This document shows, in pieces, positions 8,247 through 17,417 of a stretch of 38,001 nt of DNA. Each line of letters begins with the position of its first letter. Position 1 is the stretch's first letter. This stretch comes from SZUA-287 sp036397975 (lineage in GTDB: Bacteria; Bacteroidota; Ignavibacteria; UBA10030; UBA6906), in the NCBI GenBank assembly GCA_036397975.1, contig DASWHW010000019.1:1-38001 (forward strand), read 5' to 3'. Under the pieces are notes generated by a model. The model was not told where the DNA came from. It saw only the letters and a program-made list of their open reading frames with translations, and ran no database searches. Made by a program: the position numbers and the translations under genes.

Positions 8247-8356
8247 CAATCCGCTACTTCCTCGTCTTGTTACCAGTTCATGACTGATTTGTGAAATCCC
8301 TTCCTCATCTTGCTCCCTGCTGAAAAATCCATATTTCACTTAGAATGGAGACCACT

Positions 8357-10003
8357 ATGAAAACCAGGCTGTTCTTTTTATCGGCAATGATACTGTGTAC
8401 CAGTTTTATTGCATTCCCACAGATGAATTCACCTTTTCCTGAGAGCGCGCCTTTTGCAACCATCGATCTCGGAACAGAGGCAGGCGCTGCACTGGTCAAT
8501 GGCACGTGGCGCTACAGCGACACAAAGATTATCGAAACAGATTTTCTGACCGCAGGTCAGGACGGACAACCCGGCTCCACACCTGTCCGGACGTATGATT
8601 ACACGCCTCGAGCAGGAGGGGTTGACTTCGACGATTCACAATGGGAGACAATCCCGGCGACCTCGCTTTCCAAGCGAAGAGGCAACGGCCGCATTGGTTT
8701 CAATTGGTATCGCATCACACTCACGATTCCTGAAAAGATCGGGGAAGTGAAAACAGCTGGCTCAACAGTTACGTTTGCAACATCACTTGATGATTACGCC
8801 GAGATCTGGGTTGACGGAGAGATAAGTCGTTACCTGGGACAGTCGGGCGGCTCTGTTGTCGCGGGGTGGAATGCGGAGAACAAACTTGTGATCGGCCGGA
8901 ACGTCCAGCCGGGCCAGAAGATTCAGATCGCCATCTTCGGCATCAACGGACCGATTTCCAATCCACCGACAAATTACATCTATCTTCGCTACGCGCGGCT
9001 TGAATTCTACCCGGGCGGTTATGCGCCGGCGGCAGTGACACCTGCCGAAGTTAATGTTGAAGTGGAGCGCCTCGATCCAGGAATCAATGCGATTGTTCCA
9101 CTCAATCCCAAAATCTTCAAGCTGGCAGATGGATTTCGGTTTACCGAAGGTCCGATTTGGATCAAGGATGGCAAATTCCTCCTCTTCAGCGATCCAAACA
9201 GCAATGTCATTTTCAAATACACGAGTGACGGACAACTCTCAGTCTTTCGCGAGAACAGCGGTTATGCCGCTGCCGACATCGCAGAATACGGGCAGCCCGG
9301 CTCGAACGGAATTACTCTGGACCCACAAGGACGTCTAACAATTGACCAGCATGGCAATCACCGGGTTATCCGTCTTGAGAAAGACGGCAGCGAGACGATT
9401 CTTGCAGACAAGTATCAGGGCAAACGGTTGAACAGTCCAAACGATCTTGTGTACCGATCCGAAGGCACGCTTTTCTTTACCGATCCCCCGTTCGGTCTGC
9501 CGAAGTTCTTTGACGATCCGCGCAAGGAGCTGAGCTTCAGCGGCGTCTATTCGATCTACAAAGGTAAGTTGCAACTGCTTACAAAGGAATTCACCGGCCC
9601 TAATGGCATTGCCTTCTCTCCCGATGAAAAATATCTCTACGTCGGCAACTGGGATGAGAAAGCAAAAGTGGTGAAGCGATTCGAGGTGAATGCCGATGGC
9701 ACAATAAAAAACGGAAAGCTCTTTTACGATCTCACGAGCGCTCCAGGTGAAGATGCCATCGACGGTGTAAAAGTTGATCAGATGGGTAATGTGTACGTCT
9801 CCGGTCCCGGTGGCCTGTGGGTGATTTCTCCCGAAGGAAAACATCTCGGCACCATCAAAGCCCCGAAGCATGTCCACAACATGGCATGGGGTGATGACGA
9901 TGGAAAGACTCTGTACCTTTGTGCACGCGGCTCTTTGTATCGTATGCGGCTGAATGTTGCGGGAGCTGGACTGAACATTGGAGGGACATTGGGTGCAAAG
10001 TAA
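8357..10003 (+). CDS. Secreted SMP-30/gluconolactonase with an extra N-terminal domain
   Basis: This 548-aa protein has a signal peptide (MKTRLFFLSAMILCTSFIAFPQ). Residues about 25-225 form a beta-sandwich-like region (NWYRITLTIPEKIG, YAEIWVDGEISRYLGQ) that looks like a galactose-binding fold. Residues about 235-545 are the SMP-30/gluconolactonase six-bladed propeller with FTEGPIW, GSNGITLDPQGRL, GKRLNSPNDLVY, FFTDPPFGLP and GPNGIAFSPDEKYLYVGNW. These hold the metal-binding Glu, Asn and Asp positions of the family. The likely reaction is sugar-lactone hydrolysis in the periplasm. ATG 8357 has GGAG 6 nt upstream, unlike ATG 8345. The gene following it is a paralogue of the propeller part. Confidence 0.87.
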   Translation: MKTRLFFLSAMILCTSFIAFPQMNSPFPESAPFATIDLGTEAGAALVNGTWRYSDTKIIETDFLTAGQDGQPGSTPVRTYDYTPRAGGVDFDDSQWETIPATSLSKRRGNGRIGFNWYRITLTIPEKIGEVKTAGSTVTFATSLDDYAEIWVDGEISRYLGQSGGSVVAGWNAENKLVIGRNVQPGQKIQIAIFGINGPISNPPTNYIYLRYARLEFYPGGYAPAAVTPAEVNVEVERLDPGINAIVPLNPKIFKLADGFRFTEGPIWIKDGKFLLFSDPNSNVIFKYTSDGQLSVFRENSGYAAADIAEYGQPGSNGITLDPQGRLTIDQHGNHRVIRLEKDGSETILADKYQGKRLNSPNDLVYRSEGTLFFTDPPFGLPKFFDDPRKELSFSGVYSIYKGKLQLLTKEFTGPNGIAFSPDEKYLYVGNWDEKAKVVKRFEVNADGTIKNGKLFYDLTSAPGEDAIDGVKVDQMGNVYVSGPGGLWVISPEGKHLGTIKAPKHVHNMAWGDDDGKTLYLCARGSLYRMRLNVAGAGLNIGGTLGAK

Positions 10004-11069
10004 GATCATTATGAACGCTCGACGAGAAATACTCTCGGTATCGCTCCTTTTTGCTTGGATGTTTTTCGCAAGGCAACTGACGGTTATCGCCATGCCAGTT
10101 GACGATAGTCAAGGGCAATCTGGCGTGACGGTCGTTCGATTGAATCCTGCACTGGATAAGATAATCCCAAAAGACGCTGAGGCCGAGAAGATCGCCGATG
10201 GCTTCCACTGGATCGAAGGTCCGGTATGGGACCGAAAGAGCCGCACGCTCTTCTTCTCAGACATTCCGGCGAACGCAATTTATTCCTGGAAGGAAGGAAA
10301 GGGAACAAAACTATTTCTCTCTCCAAGCGGGTACGACGAACCAGAGCCATTCTCCGGAAAAGAACCTGGTTCCAATGGTCTCACTTTCGACCCTGATGGA
10401 AGACTGGTCATTTGCCAACACGGAAACAGGCAGATAATAAGGATTGAGGAGAATGGGGCGAAAACCGTTCTCGTCGACCGGTTCAAAGGAAAACGCCTCA
10501 ATAGTCCGAATGACGTCATCTTCAGTTCCACTGGCGACATGTATTTCACCGATCCGCCATTCGGGCTTCCGAATACGTTTAGTGATGAAAAGAAGGAGTT
10601 GTCGTTCCAAGGTGTCTATCGCCTCTCAACAAATGGAGAACTCGATCTTCTTATCAGAGATCTGAAAGCACCCAATGGGCTGGCACTGTCGCCCGACGAA
10701 AAAATACTTTACGTGACGGATGTCGATGCAGGTGCACCAGCATGGTACGAATGTGATCTGGATGGAAACGGCACGATTAGCAGAAAGCGATTGTTCTTTG
10801 ATGCGCGTCCATTAAGCGTCAATGGTCCGGGAGCTCCTGACGGGCTTAAGATTGACACCGACGGAAATATCTACGGCGCAGGCCCTGGTGGAATCTATAT
10901 TTTCAACAGCATGGGTACCCTCCTGGGCATTATCAAAACAGCCGTCGCGACCTCCAATTGCGCCTGGGGCGATGATGGTTCAACGCTTTATTTCACAGCC
11001 AATTCTTCAATCTTCAGAATTCGACTCAAAACGAACGGAATCGGCTTTGGCCACCCAAAGATACATTAG
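9993..11069 (+). CDS. Secreted SMP-30/gluconolactonase paralogue
   Basis: This protein of about 358 aa has a hydrophobic export segment (LSVSLLFAWMFF) and then the gluconolactonase propeller: WIEGPVWDRKSRTLFFSDIP, GSNGLTFDPDGRLVICQHGN, GKRLNSPNDVIFSSTGDMYFTDPPFGLP, APNGLALSPDEKILYVTD and GAPDGLKIDTDGNIYGAGPGG. These are family metal- and substrate-site segments. It matches the second half of the preceding gene but lacks the extra domain. The start is taken as GTG 9993 because TGGAGGG sits 7 nt upstream, giving an 11-nt overlap with the previous gene. ATG 10011 is the alternative and lacks a good RBS. Two lactonases in a row point to glucono-lactone turnover supplied by the nearby dehydrogenases. 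Confidence 0.87.
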   Translation: MQSKIIMNARREILSVSLLFAWMFFARQLTVIAMPVDDSQGQSGVTVVRLNPALDKIIPKDAEAEKIADGFHWIEGPVWDRKSRTLFFSDIPANAIYSWKEGKGTKLFLSPSGYDEPEPFSGKEPGSNGLTFDPDGRLVICQHGNRQIIRIEENGAKTVLVDRFKGKRLNSPNDVIFSSTGDMYFTDPPFGLPNTFSDEKKELSFQGVYRLSTNGELDLLIRDLKAPNGLALSPDEKILYVTDVDAGAPAWYECDLDGNGTISRKRLFFDARPLSVNGPGAPDGLKIDTDGNIYGAGPGGIYIFNSMGTLLGIIKTAVATSNCAWGDDGSTLYFTANSSIFRIRLKTNGIGFGHPKIH

Positions 11070-11247
11070 TAAGAACCAGCAGACAATTCCGTGATACTCC
11101 CTTAGTACGTTGCACACCGTTCCAATACGGTTTCAAACGAACACGGAACCTCAGACGTGAAAGCAGTATCAGTACTTCTATATGGGAACCTGCCATTCAT
11201 GTCCGCTTTCTGACAACACTTTGATGCACAAACCAGGAGTATACACC

Positions 11248-12870
11248 ATGAAATCGAACAACCACTATGATGTGATCATCATTGGAACCGGTGCAGGTGG
11301 CGGGACGCTGGCGTATGCATTGGCTCCGACCGGCAAGAAGATTCTCGTGATTGAACGGGGTGGCTACGTCCCCCGCGAAAAGGAAAACTGGAGCACAAAG
11401 GCAGTCAACCAGGAAGCGCGCTATAACACCAAAGAAATGTGGTACGACAAGGAGGGGAAGCCGCTTCACCCTCACACAAACTATTACGTTGGCGGCAATA
11501 CGAAATTTTATGGCGCGGCTCTTTTCAGATTGCGCGAAGAGGATTTCGGCGAGATTATCCACCATGGAGGAGTGTCTCCTGCCTGGCCTGTTTCCTACAA
11601 CGAAATGGAACCGTACTATGCAAAGGCTGAGGAGTTATATCAAGTACATGGCGTCCGTGGCTTTGATCCCACGGAGCCGTGGTCAAGCAGCCCCTATCCC
11701 TATCCTGAAGTCAGCCATGAGCCCCGCATGCAGCAGTTGAGCGATGATTGGAAACGTCTGGGGTATAATCCGTTCCATGTTCCTCTTGGCGTTATGTTGG
11801 ATGAACAGAACCCGCTCAAGAGCCCGTGCATACGCTGCAACACGTGCGATGGACATCCGTGCCTCGTCTACGCAAAGTCCGATGCGCATGTCCTCTGTGT
11901 TGATCCAGCTCTTCAATACCCGAACGTTACACTCTTGACAAACACGCTTGTTAAAAGACTAGAAACCAACACCTCCGGCACGGAAGTGACAAACGTCGTT
12001 GTTGAGGTTGCGGGCGTGACGTCGAAGTATTCAGCCGATATCGTCGTCTCATCGTGCGGAGCGATTAACTCGGCGGCGCTGCTGCTCCGCTCTGCCAATG
12101 AAAAGCATCCCAACGGTCTTGGCAACGGGTCAGACATGGTGGGTCGTCACTACATGGGACATGTCAACTCCGTACTGATGGCAATTTCCAAGTGTCCGAA
12201 TCCAACCGTGTTCCAGAAGACGCTGGCACTCAATGATTTCTATTTCGGCTCAAAGGAATGGCAGTACCCGATGGGTCACATATCTTTCGTCGGAAAACTG
12301 GATCGCGACACGCTCAAAGCCGGTGCGCCTACCATCGCCCCGGGTTTCGTTTTGGAGAACATGGCGGAACATTCTCTCGATTTTTGGTTGACCTCGGAGG
12401 ATTTGCCGGATCCGAGCAACCGCGTCACGCTCGACACAAATGGAAACATCGTGTTGAGCTATACACCGAATAATGAAGAAGGACACAAACGACTTATCGC
12501 AAAACTGAAGGAAATAATGAAGCTGCAGACCGCTTGCAAGACCCACGGTCATGACTGTCACCAGGGTCTGTTTGCCCGAAGCCTCTACGCAGGACAACGG
12601 ATTCCCCTCGCGGGCGTCGCACACCAGAACGGAACGCTTCGCTTCGGCGACAACCCCAATACTTCCGTGCTCGACCGCAATTGCAAGTCGCACGAAGTCG
12701 ACAATCTCTACGCCGTTGATGGAAGCTTCTTCCCATCCAGCGGCGCGGTCAACCCGGCGCTGACGATTATCGCAAACGCGATGCGCGTTGCCGATCACCT
12801 GAAAGAGAGAATGAACGTGACAACAACCAAAGGTCGTTCCGTGCGGCCATCTTCATTAGTCATCAAATAA
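11248..12870 (+). CDS. GMC family FAD-dependent sugar/alcohol oxidoreductase
   Basis: This 540-aa protein opens with the FAD-binding GTGAGGGTLAYALA loop (residues 13-26) and the LVIERGG strand. It ends with the GMC C-terminal signature NLYAVDGSFFPSSGAVNPALTIIANAMR. The likely catalytic pair is H459 (AGVAHQNGT) and N502 (GAVNPALT). A Cys-rich CIRCNTCDGHPC stretch lies mid-protein, as in bacterial gluconate/sugar dehydrogenase-like GMC enzymes. There is no signal peptide at ATG 11248, chosen because AGGAG is 9 nt upstream; the 22-residue extension from 11182 is not credible. The substrate is probably a sugar or sugar acid given the lactonase neighbours, but the sequence alone does not fix it. 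No cytochrome c or small gamma subunit follows. Confidence 0.85.
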   Translation: MKSNNHYDVIIIGTGAGGGTLAYALAPTGKKILVIERGGYVPREKENWSTKAVNQEARYNTKEMWYDKEGKPLHPHTNYYVGGNTKFYGAALFRLREEDFGEIIHHGGVSPAWPVSYNEMEPYYAKAEELYQVHGVRGFDPTEPWSSSPYPYPEVSHEPRMQQLSDDWKRLGYNPFHVPLGVMLDEQNPLKSPCIRCNTCDGHPCLVYAKSDAHVLCVDPALQYPNVTLLTNTLVKRLETNTSGTEVTNVVVEVAGVTSKYSADIVVSSCGAINSAALLLRSANEKHPNGLGNGSDMVGRHYMGHVNSVLMAISKCPNPTVFQKTLALNDFYFGSKEWQYPMGHISFVGKLDRDTLKAGAPTIAPGFVLENMAEHSLDFWLTSEDLPDPSNRVTLDTNGNIVLSYTPNNEEGHKRLIAKLKEIMKLQTACKTHGHDCHQGLFARSLYAGQRIPLAGVAHQNGTLRFGDNPNTSVLDRNCKSHEVDNLYAVDGSFFPSSGAVNPALTIIANAMRVADHLKERMNVTTTKGRSVRPSSLVIK

Positions 12871-12881
12871 GGATGCGCATA

Positions 12882-13451
12882 ATGCTGGAATCGACACCCC
12901 TCTTCCTCCCGGTAATTCTCGGCACTTCGCGAAAGACCCGGTTCAGTGAATATGTTGCGCGATTTGTCACCGAACAGGTGGCCAAGCAGCCCAATGTCGC
13001 CACGGAACTGATCGATGTCCTTTCGATTTCTCTTCCCACCAATGATGAAGGGGAGAATATCAAGGACGCCAAATTTTCGGAGATGATGAATCGAGCCGAC
13101 GGAATGGTGCTTGTCGTTCCCGAGTATAACCACGGATACCCCGGCTCATTGAAGCATCTTCTTGACACGAACCTGAAAGAATACATACACAAAGCGGTCG
13201 GGATCGTGGGAGTGTCTGCCGGGCCATTCGGGGGGACGCGCGTTATTCAGAACCTCCTTCCGGTGATGCGCGAGTTGGGGTTGGTCAATATTTTTTGGGA
13301 CGGCAATTTCTCGTCCGTGCAGAAGGCATTCGACGACAAAGGAACTCTTCTTGATCGCGCATACGAACGCCGCATCGAAAAATTCATTAGGGAATTGATC
13401 TGGATGTCCACAGTGTTGCGCTACGGTCGACTCAATATTTCCATCCAATAA
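12882..13451 (+). CDS. NADPH-dependent FMN reductase-like flavoprotein
   Basis: This protein of about 189 aa has the flavodoxin-like fold. It has the phosphate loop ILGTSRKTRFSEYVA near the N-terminus, the conserved VVPEYNHGYPGSLKHLLD segment that packs on the flavin ring, and VGVSAGPFGGTRVIQNL. These are hallmarks of the NAD(P)H-dependent FMN/quinone/azo reductase family. It likely reduces flavin or quinones in the cytosol and could accept or recycle electrons for the GMC enzyme encoded 11 nt upstream. TAAGG, overlapping the previous stop, lies 9 nt before ATG 12882; ATG 12873 is in frame but too close to that RBS. Confidence 0.88.
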   Translation: MLESTPLFLPVILGTSRKTRFSEYVARFVTEQVAKQPNVATELIDVLSISLPTNDEGENIKDAKFSEMMNRADGMVLVVPEYNHGYPGSLKHLLDTNLKEYIHKAVGIVGVSAGPFGGTRVIQNLLPVMRELGLVNIFWDGNFSSVQKAFDDKGTLLDRAYERRIEKFIRELIWMSTVLRYGRLNISIQ

Positions 13452-13465
13452 AGTTGAGGAATGAA

Positions 13466-13639
13466 ATGAAACAGGAACGAATGCCAATGCACTGCAACAA
13501 ATGCGACATGGACATGAACTTTCATGCCGAAAAGATAGATTACGCAACAATGGAGAGGAAGAAGAAAGCAGAAGAGCCAGTTATTGAAATTCACACATGT
13601 CCCGGGTGCGGTGACACCGCAACGCGGGAAGCACAATAG
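13466..13639 (+). CDS. 57-aa zinc-ribbon protein
   Basis: This very small protein carries two CxxC knuckles, CNKC near residue 10 and CPGC near residue 45, separated by a charged linker with a KKKAEE run. It therefore probably folds as a treble-clef or zinc ribbon around one Zn. GAGGA lies 5 nt before ATG 13466, and the gene is spaced 14 nt on either side in a tight gene string, so it looks genuinely translated. The function is unknown; it could be a regulatory or metal-handling accessory. Confidence 0.7.
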   Translation: MKQERMPMHCNKCDMDMNFHAEKIDYATMERKKKAEEPVIEIHTCPGCGDTATREAQ

Positions 13640-13653
13640 ATTAAGGACGAGCC

Positions 13654-14697
13654 ATGATCAACCGGATGCGAAAACAATTGGAAGCCCAGGGTGCACTGAC
13701 GAAAGCGGCAGTGATTCTCGCTCTTGTCATTTTTGTCTCCGTCGGAGGTCGGGGGTCTGGACTTGTAACAACGGTTGATGCCATCGGTATGACGGTGGGC
13801 GATATGGATCGATCGGTGGACTTCTATTCAAGGGTGTTGAAGTTTGAGAAGGTCTCCGACACGGAGGTGTGGGGAGATCCCTACGAGCATTTGCAGGGAG
13901 TGTTTGGCCTCCGCATGCGTGTCGTGCGAATGAAACTTGGAACCGAGTTCATTGAACTCACGGAATATCTTGCGCCCCAGGGGCGTCCGTATCCCGCTGA
14001 TACAGAAAGCAACGATCGGTGGTTTCAACACATCGCCATCGTCGTGCGGGATATGGACAAAGCATACCAGGTTCTTCGTGAGAATAAGGTCCGCCATGCC
14101 TCCTCCGGCCCCCAACGCATTCCCGATTGGAACACGGCAGCAGCCGGTATCCGCGCATTCTATTTTCGTGATCCGGATGGGCACTACCTCGAGGTAATCT
14201 ACTTCCCGTCCGGGAAGGGTAATCCCAAATGGCAACAGAGCAACAACGAGCTCTTCCTCGGCATCGATCACACCGCTCTCGTCGTGGACGATACGGAGAA
14301 GAGTCTGCAGTTCTATCGTGACAAGCTTGGATTGACTGTTGCAGGCGAAAGCGAGAACTACGGCACGGAACAGGAACACCTCAACAATGTTTTTGGCGCA
14401 CGGCTGCATATCACCGGACTTCGGGCAGCGACGGGCCCGGGGATTGAATTTCTGGAGTACCGCACTCCACGCAACGGCCGGCAGACGCCATTGGAGTTGA
14501 AGGCGAACGATATTGCCCATTGGCAGACGAAGCTTATTGTCTCCAATGCGACGGAAGCCGCATCGATCCTGCGGAAGTCCCGCACAACATTCGTTTCTCC
14601 GGATGCGATCGTCATTCCGGAAGAGACACTCGGCTATAAGAAAGGTCTTCTCATCCGTGACCCGGATGGTCATGGCCTGACATTGATCGAACGATAA
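13654..14697 (+). CDS. Membrane-anchored double VOC (glyoxalase/dioxygenase) protein
   Basis: This 347-aa protein has an N-terminal hydrophobic segment (AAVILALVIFVSVGG, residues about 18-32) that could be an anchor or uncleaved signal. Two vicinal-oxygen-chelate modules follow at about 40-190 and 200-345. Module 1 starts AIGMTVGDMDRSVDFYSRVL and contains HIAIVVRDMDKAY and YFRDPDGHYLEVI. Module 2 starts GIDHTALVVDDTEKSLQFYRDKLGL and ends LIRDPDGHGLTLIER. The His and Glu positions expected for metal binding are present in several but not all half-modules. AAGGA is 6 nt before the ATG. The substrate is unknown; a role in handling reactive carbonyls from sugar oxidation is one guess. Confidence 0.82.
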   Translation: MINRMRKQLEAQGALTKAAVILALVIFVSVGGRGSGLVTTVDAIGMTVGDMDRSVDFYSRVLKFEKVSDTEVWGDPYEHLQGVFGLRMRVVRMKLGTEFIELTEYLAPQGRPYPADTESNDRWFQHIAIVVRDMDKAYQVLRENKVRHASSGPQRIPDWNTAAAGIRAFYFRDPDGHYLEVIYFPSGKGNPKWQQSNNELFLGIDHTALVVDDTEKSLQFYRDKLGLTVAGESENYGTEQEHLNNVFGARLHITGLRAATGPGIEFLEYRTPRNGRQTPLELKANDIAHWQTKLIVSNATEAASILRKSRTTFVSPDAIVIPEETLGYKKGLLIRDPDGHGLTLIER

Positions 14698-14723
14698 CCA
14701 GAATTTAATAACCGGAGAACACC

Positions 14724-17417
14724 ATGATACAAGAAAAGAAACGACTCGCAGAAGCAAACGCGAGTATCCCGTGGAAGAAATGGGGCCCGTACCTTACCGA
14801 GCGCCAGTGGGGAACCGTTCGTGAAGACTACAGTCCGGGCGGGACTGCCTGGGAATTCGTGTCTCACGATGCAGCAAGGAGCAAAGCGTACCGTTGGGGC
14901 GAGGAAGGAATCGCCGGCATCAGCGACAGTCAACAGTTGCTATGCTTCGCCCCGGCTTTCTGGAATGAGCGCGACCCGATTTTGAAAGAACGCATTTTCG
15001 GTCTGACGGGTAACGAAGGAAATCACGGTGAGGACGTGAAGGAATACTACTACTATCTGGATAGCACGCCAACACATTCGTACATGAAGATGTTATACAA
15101 GTACCCGCAGAGGGAATTCCCCTACGGTTGGCTGGTGGAGGAAAACCGGAGACGAGGAAAGCAAGACTCTGAGTTTGAGCTGATCGACACCGGCATCTTC
15201 AATGAAAACCGGTACTTCGATGTGTTCGTTGAGTACTCCAAAGGTGGAACTGACGACATCCTCATCCGGATTACCGCGTTCAATCGCGGCCCGGAAGAAG
15301 CGGTGTTTCATTGCATTCCCCAAACCTGGTTTCGTAATCGATGGTCATGGGGCCTTGACCCCCAACGCCCATCAATGCGCGCCGCAGGGTCGAACGCTAT
15401 TCTGATCGACCATCACGACCTCGGCAAGAAGATGTGGTTGTATTTCAAAGGGAGTCCGCAAGTCCTCTTTTGCGAGAACGATTCAAACGATCAGCGTCTG
15501 TATGGCGTCAACGGCAAGGAGGGCTACTTCAAGGACGGCATCAACAATTTTATCGTCAATCACCAACCAACGGTAAATCCGGCACTGGTGGGGACAAAGG
15601 CGGGACTTCACTTCGCACTTTCTATCGATGGAGGATCATCCGCATCGGTTGTTCTGCGCCTCACAAGTAAAGAATCATCCAATCCTTTCAGCGACTTCAA
15701 TCGAATTGAGGAGCAGCGAAAAACGGAGGCTAACGAGTTTTTCGCCGAACTACAGAAAGATATCGAAGGGGAAGATGAACGATTGGTGCAGCGGCAGGCA
15801 ATTGCAGGAATGTTGTGGTCGAAGCAGTTCTACTACTACGATATCCCACAGTGGCTGCATGGAGACAATGGCCAGCCACCGCCTCCACAAAACCGACAGT
15901 ACGGGCGGAATGCCGAGTGGATGCACCTGAACAACGCAGATATTATTTCCATGCCCGATAAGTGGGAATACCCATGGTATGCCGCGTGGGATCTGGCCTT
16001 TCATTGTATCCCCCTGGCAATGGTCGATTCCGACTTTGCAAAGGATCAGCTGCTTCTTCTTACCAAAGAATGGTACATGCATCCCAATGGACAACTCCCT
16101 GCATATGAATGGGCCTTCGGCGATGTGAATCCGCCAGTTCATGCCTGGTCAACCTGGCGGGTGTTCAAGATTGATGAGAAGATGAATGGCAAGCCAGACA
16201 TCGAGTTCCTCGAAAAAGTCTTCCACAAGCTCCTTCTCAATTTCACGTGGTGGGTGAACCGCAAGGATACAGAGGGACACAACATTTTCCAGGGAGGATT
16301 TCTCGGACTCGACAATATCGGTGTTTTCGATCGCAGTGCGTCGCTTCCGACCGGCGGCCATATCGAGCAGGCAGATGGAACGAGCTGGATGGCGATGTAC
16401 AGTCTCAACCTCATGCGTATTGCACTGGAGCTCAGCCTCCACAACCGCGCGTATCAGGACATGGCCACGAAGTTCTTCGAACACTTTCTGTACATTGCCG
16501 GGGCAACGGCAAATATCGGCGGGGACGGCATCAGCCTATGGGATGACGAAGACGAATTTTTCTACGATGTCCTTCATACACCGGATGGCAAGAGGACGCC
16601 ATTGAAAGTCCGATCTATGGTTGGACTGATTCCGCTATTCGCTGTCGAAACAATTGACCCGGAGATGTTGGAACGTCTCCCCTACTTCCGCGAGCACATG
16701 GAGTGGTTCCTCAACTACCGACCTGATCTCGCGAATCTCGTCTCCCGTTGGAAGGAGCCGGGTGAAGGCGAGCGTCGCTTGCTCTCGCTCCTTCGCGGTC
16801 ATCGCATGAAAGCGTTACTGCGAAGAATGTTGGACGAAAGCGAGTTTCTTTCTGATTTTGGGATTCGCGCCCTCTCCCGTTATCATAACGACCATCCATA
16901 CGTTTTTCATACAAATGGAAATGAGTTCACGGTGAACTATACGCCGGCGGAATCCAACACCGGTCTCTTCGGAGGCAACTCCAACTGGCGCGGACCGATT
17001 TGGTTCCCGGTGAATTTCCTCATCATCGAATCGCTCCAGAAATTCCACCACTACTACGGAGACGATTTCAAAATCGAATACCCGACAGGGTCGGGAACAT
17101 TTGTCACCATCGACGATGTGGCGAGTGAGCTTAGCAAACGCATGACGCAGCTCTTCCTCGCCGATGAGAACGGCCGGCGTCCCGTCCTCGGATACAGCGA
17201 CAAGATGCAGAACGATCCGTATTTCCGCGATTATGTTCTTTTCCATGAATACTTTAACGGCGACAATGGTCGAGGCGTCGGCGCATCGCACCAGACCGGA
17301 TGGACCGGCGTTGTCGCAAAGCTCTTACAACCTCGAGCGAAGAAGGACACGGCGAACGAGAAAAAGGTCACGATGAATTATCAAAGAATGTCCAGTCTAA
17401 AGGAGACAACAGCATGA
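14724..17417 (+). CDS. GH63/MGH1-like glucosidase
   Basis: This 897-aa cytosolic protein lacks a signal peptide. The N-terminal half (to about 360) is a beta-sandwich with the LTERQWGTVREDYSPGG opening seen in bacterial 900-residue MGH1-like glycosidases. The C-terminal half is an (alpha/alpha)6 barrel of the GH63 type, with WYAAWDLAFHCIPLAMVD, LPAYEWAFGDVNPPVHAW, GNSNWRGPIWFPVNFLIIESLQKF and HEYFNGDNGRGVGASHQTGWTG. D423 and E842 are the likely acid/base pair by position. Family members remove alpha-linked glucose from small glucosides or oligosaccharides. GGAG lies 6 nt upstream. The stop overlaps the glucose dehydrogenase start as ATGA, tying glucose release to glucose oxidation. The exact substrate (alpha-glucan, trehalose-like, glucosylglycerate) is unproven. 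Confidence 0.87.
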   Translation: MIQEKKRLAEANASIPWKKWGPYLTERQWGTVREDYSPGGTAWEFVSHDAARSKAYRWGEEGIAGISDSQQLLCFAPAFWNERDPILKERIFGLTGNEGNHGEDVKEYYYYLDSTPTHSYMKMLYKYPQREFPYGWLVEENRRRGKQDSEFELIDTGIFNENRYFDVFVEYSKGGTDDILIRITAFNRGPEEAVFHCIPQTWFRNRWSWGLDPQRPSMRAAGSNAILIDHHDLGKKMWLYFKGSPQVLFCENDSNDQRLYGVNGKEGYFKDGINNFIVNHQPTVNPALVGTKAGLHFALSIDGGSSASVVLRLTSKESSNPFSDFNRIEEQRKTEANEFFAELQKDIEGEDERLVQRQAIAGMLWSKQFYYYDIPQWLHGDNGQPPPPQNRQYGRNAEWMHLNNADIISMPDKWEYPWYAAWDLAFHCIPLAMVDSDFAKDQLLLLTKEWYMHPNGQLPAYEWAFGDVNPPVHAWSTWRVFKIDEKMNGKPDIEFLEKVFHKLLLNFTWWVNRKDTEGHNIFQGGFLGLDNIGVFDRSASLPTGGHIEQADGTSWMAMYSLNLMRIALELSLHNRAYQDMATKFFEHFLYIAGATANIGGDGISLWDDEDEFFYDVLHTPDGKRTPLKVRSMVGLIPLFAVETIDPEMLERLPYFREHMEWFLNYRPDLANLVSRWKEPGEGERRLLSLLRGHRMKALLRRMLDESEFLSDFGIRALSRYHNDHPYVFHTNGNEFTVNYTPAESNTGLFGGNSNWRGPIWFPVNFLIIESLQKFHHYYGDDFKIEYPTGSGTFVTIDDVASELSKRMTQLFLADENGRRPVLGYSDKMQNDPYFRDYVLFHEYFNGDNGRGVGASHQTGWTGVVAKLLQPRAKKDTANEKKVTMNYQRMSSLKETTA

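Noticed and set aside
8290..8340. GTGAAAT ... ATTTCAC pair before the first lactonase
   Set aside because: Loop of about 35 nt and 7-bp AT-rich arms give no convincing structure.
9335..10093. 252-codon minus-strand frame across the first lactonase
   Set aside because: Antisense shadow of a conserved propeller; no signal or domain and no RBS.
11114..11131. ACCGT-TCCAAT-ACGGT inverted repeat before the GMC gene
   Set aside because: Arms of only 5 bp, expected by chance; not reported as an operator.
13828..14757. 309-codon open frame on the minus strand opposite the VOC gene
   Set aside because: It has no recognisable domain and lies fully antisense to a clear two-module VOC protein with its own RBS; the frame is open through codon bias.
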